From contig NZ_JBBIXN010000004.1 of the NCBI RefSeq assembly GCF_037646455.1, positions 372,001 to 436,000 on the forward strand: a stretch of DNA of 64,000 nt. Reading direction: 5' to 3'. Each line of letters opens with the position of its first letter. Position 1 is the stretch's first letter. The notes beneath the pieces are model-generated. The model saw nothing but the letters and a program-made list of their open reading frames with translations, was not told the origin of the DNA and did not search any database. The DNA is from Draconibacterium mangrovi_A. GTDB lineage: Bacteria > Bacteroidota > Bacteroidia > Bacteroidales > Prolixibacteraceae. Shown here in pieces: positions 62,181-64,000 of this stretch. Position numbers and translations under genes: made by a program.

Positions 62181-63197
62181 ATGATCCGATTTTCCGAGAA
62201 CCACTCGTTAAAAGCTCACAATACATTTGGCGTAGATGCTAAAGCCAAATACTTTTTTGAATGTACCGATCCGGTTGATCTGCAGGTTTTTTTTACTGAA
62301 AATAAAAGCTGGAGAGAGGAGAGGTTAATAGTTTTGGGTGAGGGCAGCAATATTTTATTTCTGAATGATTTCGATGGGCTGATTATTCATCCAAATGTTC
62401 CGGGAATAAAAACGGTGAATGAAGACCGCAATAATTACTGGATTGAAGTTGGTGCAGGCGAAATCTGGGATGAGTTTGTGGAATTTTGTGTGAATTATAA
62501 TCTCGGCGGGATAGAAAACCTTTCGCTAATTCCGGGAACGGTTGGTGCCGCGCCGGTTCAAAATATTGGAGCCTACGGGCAGGAAGTTTGTAACGTTGTT
62601 GAGAAGGTAAAAGGCTATGATATTGAAAAACAGCAACTCAGCGAATACAAGGTTGATGAATGTCGTTTTGCTTACCGCGACAGTATTTTTAAAAGCTACC
62701 TGAAAAATAAATTCATTATTACTTCGGTGATATTTCGCCTGGAGAAATTTCCCGAATTCAATTTAAAATACGGTCAGCTGGAACAAAAGGTGAATGAAAA
62801 AGGCGCTCCAACTTTGCAGACGATTCGTGATGCTGTCATTGAAATTCGCTCCTCAAAATTACCCGATGTTAATAAGCTGGGGAATGCCGGAAGCTTTTTT
62901 AAAAATCCGGTGGTAGATGCAGAGATAGCCGAGAAACTAAAGCAATCCTTTGATACAGTTCCGGTATACGTGGCACCAAATGGAAAAGTAAAATTGGCCG
63001 CCGGTTGGTTGATCGATCAGGCTGGTTGGAAAGGTGTCCGCAAAGGAGCAGTTGGCGTACATGAAGATCAGGCGCTTGTTCTTGTGAATTATGGCGGTGC
63101 TACCGGAAAAGAAATATTCGATTTCTCCGAAAAAATCAAACAGAGTGTTCTTGAAAAGTTCGGTGTTGAGCTGATTCGTGAAGTGAACTGTATATAG
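62181..63197 (+). CDS. murB: UDP-N-acetylenolpyruvoylglucosamine reductase MurB
   Basis: Flavoprotein that reduces UDP-GlcNAc-enolpyruvate to UDP-MurNAc in peptidoglycan synthesis. It has 338 residues from the ATG at 62181 (MIRFSENHSLKAHNTFGVDA); an earlier TTG at 62163 overlaps the promoter element. FAD-binding GEGSNILF and SLIPGTVGAAPVQNIGAYGQE, the catalytic GNAGSFFKNP with its serine, and the E. coli-type length identify it (type I, with the YGAYG-like loop). Monocistronic. Confidence 0.96.
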   Translation: MIRFSENHSLKAHNTFGVDAKAKYFFECTDPVDLQVFFTENKSWREERLIVLGEGSNILFLNDFDGLIIHPNVPGIKTVNEDRNNYWIEVGAGEIWDEFVEFCVNYNLGGIENLSLIPGTVGAAPVQNIGAYGQEVCNVVEKVKGYDIEKQQLSEYKVDECRFAYRDSIFKSYLKNKFIITSVIFRLEKFPEFNLKYGQLEQKVNEKGAPTLQTIRDAVIEIRSSKLPDVNKLGNAGSFFKNPVVDAEIAEKLKQSFDTVPVYVAPNGKVKLAAGWLIDQAGWKGVRKGAVGVHEDQALVLVNYGGATGKEIFDFSEKIKQSVLEKFGVELIREVNCI

Positions 63198-63227
63198 GGC
63201 ACCTCATCAATATCTATTCTCATCATC

Positions 63228-63323
63228 CTGAACTTGTTCCAGGTTCTCTTAACGATGCAACTCAAAGGAACGAAGATTCTAGATCTGAATAACGCCCCGA
63301 TCATTCCAGTGAAAGCGGGAATC
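63228..63323. repeat. Palindromic repeat cluster downstream of murB
   Basis: CCTGAACTTGTTCCAGG (63228-63244) is related to the units at 60810-60890, and CATTCCAGTGAAAGCGGGAATC (63302-63323) matches the general form of the dispersed ATTCCCGC repeats seen in many bacteria. No gene lies in this stretch. Confidence 0.55.
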
Positions 63324-63369
63324 TTATTCTGATTGCAGGTTTAAATGTTCTCGTCCGGGAAAGAAATTA

Positions 63370-64000
63370 CTATTTATAAATCTTGTTTTTATCGAGCGCT
63401 GCACGATATTTAGCAGCATTACGATTGTGTTGTGTCAGGGTAGCCGCAAAATTATGGTACCCCGAAAAATCTTCTTTGGCACACATGTAAATAAAATTGT
63501 TATCCTCGTGATGTAATACAGCGTCGATGGCAGAAATGGAAGGAAAGGAAATTGGTCCCGGTGGTAAACCTGCATATTTATAAGTGTTGTATGGCGAATC
63601 AATTTCGAGGTGCTTGTTTAATACCCGTTTTATCCCAAAGTCGCCCAGGGCATATTTTACCGTAGGATCGGCTTGCAACAAAATTCCACGATTTAAACGG
63701 TTGATGTACAGTCCGGCTACACGCGGCATTTCATCACGTTTTGCAGTTTCCTGTTCCACAATCGATGCCAGTGTGGTTACTTCTGCCGGGGAAAGATTCA
63801 TCGCTTCAGCCTTTTCTTTTCGTTCAACGTTCCAAAATCGATAGTATTCCTCGTTCATGCGTTCGGCAAATTCATGCGCCTCGGTTGTCCAGTACATCTC
63901 GTAGGTATTTGGGATGAACATGCTGCGAAAGGTTTCGCTGTTAAATCCCCATTCTTCAATCTGATCAGTATCAGAAAACAATTTGATAATAGACGTTGAA
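63370..64000 (-). CDS. mltG: Endolytic transglycosylase MltG (3' part; continues beyond the window)
   Basis: Membrane-anchored lytic transglycosylase that cuts nascent glycan strands and limits their length. The frame remains open to the window edge, so the N-terminal membrane helix and LysM-like part are outside. The visible part holds the catalytic region: ASIVEQETAK with the catalytic Glu, MPRVAGLYINRLNRGILLQADPTV, SPYNTYKYAGLPPGPI (key residues Pro-Tyr-Asn-Thr-Tyr) and HNFAATLTQHN, ending in a normal C-terminus. Confidence 0.93.
   Translation of the reverse strand, partial: STSIIKLFSDTDQIEEWGFNSETFRSMFIPNTYEMYWTTEAHEFAERMNEEYYRFWNVERKEKAEAMNLSPAEVTTLASIVEQETAKRDEMPRVAGLYINRLNRGILLQADPTVKYALGDFGIKRVLNKHLEIDSPYNTYKYAGLPPGPISFPSISAIDAVLHHEDNNFIYMCAKEDFSGYHNFAATLTQHNRNAAKYRAALDKNKIYK

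Overview
The window is a stretch of chromosome from a member of the Bacteroidota, most likely an environmental Bacteroidia of the Marinilabiliales/Prolixibacteraceae kind (the lineage is inference). Supporting signs are Bacteroidota-style promoters (TAnnTTTG), a short primary sigma factor without region 1.1, a type IX secretion sorting tail on a secreted esterase, a complete Bat (aerotolerance) operon, tandem GH92 mannosidases, mitochondrial-type TCA enzymes, signal peptides ending in AQ, and a BtuB/BtuG-type cobalamin receptor pair. It is almost entirely housekeeping and envelope biology. I see no prophage, integron, CRISPR array, rRNA or tRNA, and no complete insertion sequence.

Layout. 0-4.6 kb (+): a 5'-truncated RelA/SpoT-type (p)ppGpp synthetase whose hydrolase half looks dead, glycerate kinase, a mini TPR protein and a periplasmic TPR protein. 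4.7-14.3 kb (-): a Wzi-like outer-membrane barrel, an unrecognised protein, a structured intergenic patch, rpsF-rpsR-rplI, a creD operon with its own winged-helix regulator, a T9SS-exported esterase, and threonine dehydratase. 14.3-18.9 kb (-): two GH92 alpha-mannosidases. 19.2-22.0 kb (+): a Crp/Fnr regulator, YceI, pirin and a nitroreductase. 22.1-28.6 kb (-): a TCA cluster in transcription order aconitase, NADP-type isocitrate dehydrogenase, a second isocitrate dehydrogenase predicted to use NAD, and citrate synthase. 29.0-33.0 kb (-): a BNR/VPS10-like propeller protein and a NYN/OST-HTH protein. 33.1-41.6 kb (-): the moxR-DUF58-(BatD-like)-batA-batB-batC-batD-batE operon.

42.0-49.2 kb: truA, a histidine kinase with a single-domain response regulator, then a cobalamin riboswitch driving a BtuB-like receptor and a BtuG-like surface lipoprotein, then a cation/proton antiporter. 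49.3-59.9 kb (-): rpoD, a DegP-family protease, a LOG-family protein, gyrB, and an outer-membrane barrel co-transcribed with a 1024-residue TPR protein. 60.1-64.0 kb: an FtsE-like ATPase, a glycosyltransferase, murB and the 3' part of mltG.

How it fits together. The TCA genes form one unit with two isocitrate dehydrogenases of different families and apparently different cofactors. The Bat operon supplies a membrane VWA/TPR assembly with its MoxR chaperone. The riboswitch couples cobalamin level to receptor production. Nothing here is a clear new defence or mobile system. The best candidates for something under-described are the plug-less barrel/giant TPR pair, the paired IDHs, the NYN/OST-HTH protein beside the Bat operon, and several palindromic intergenic repeats.
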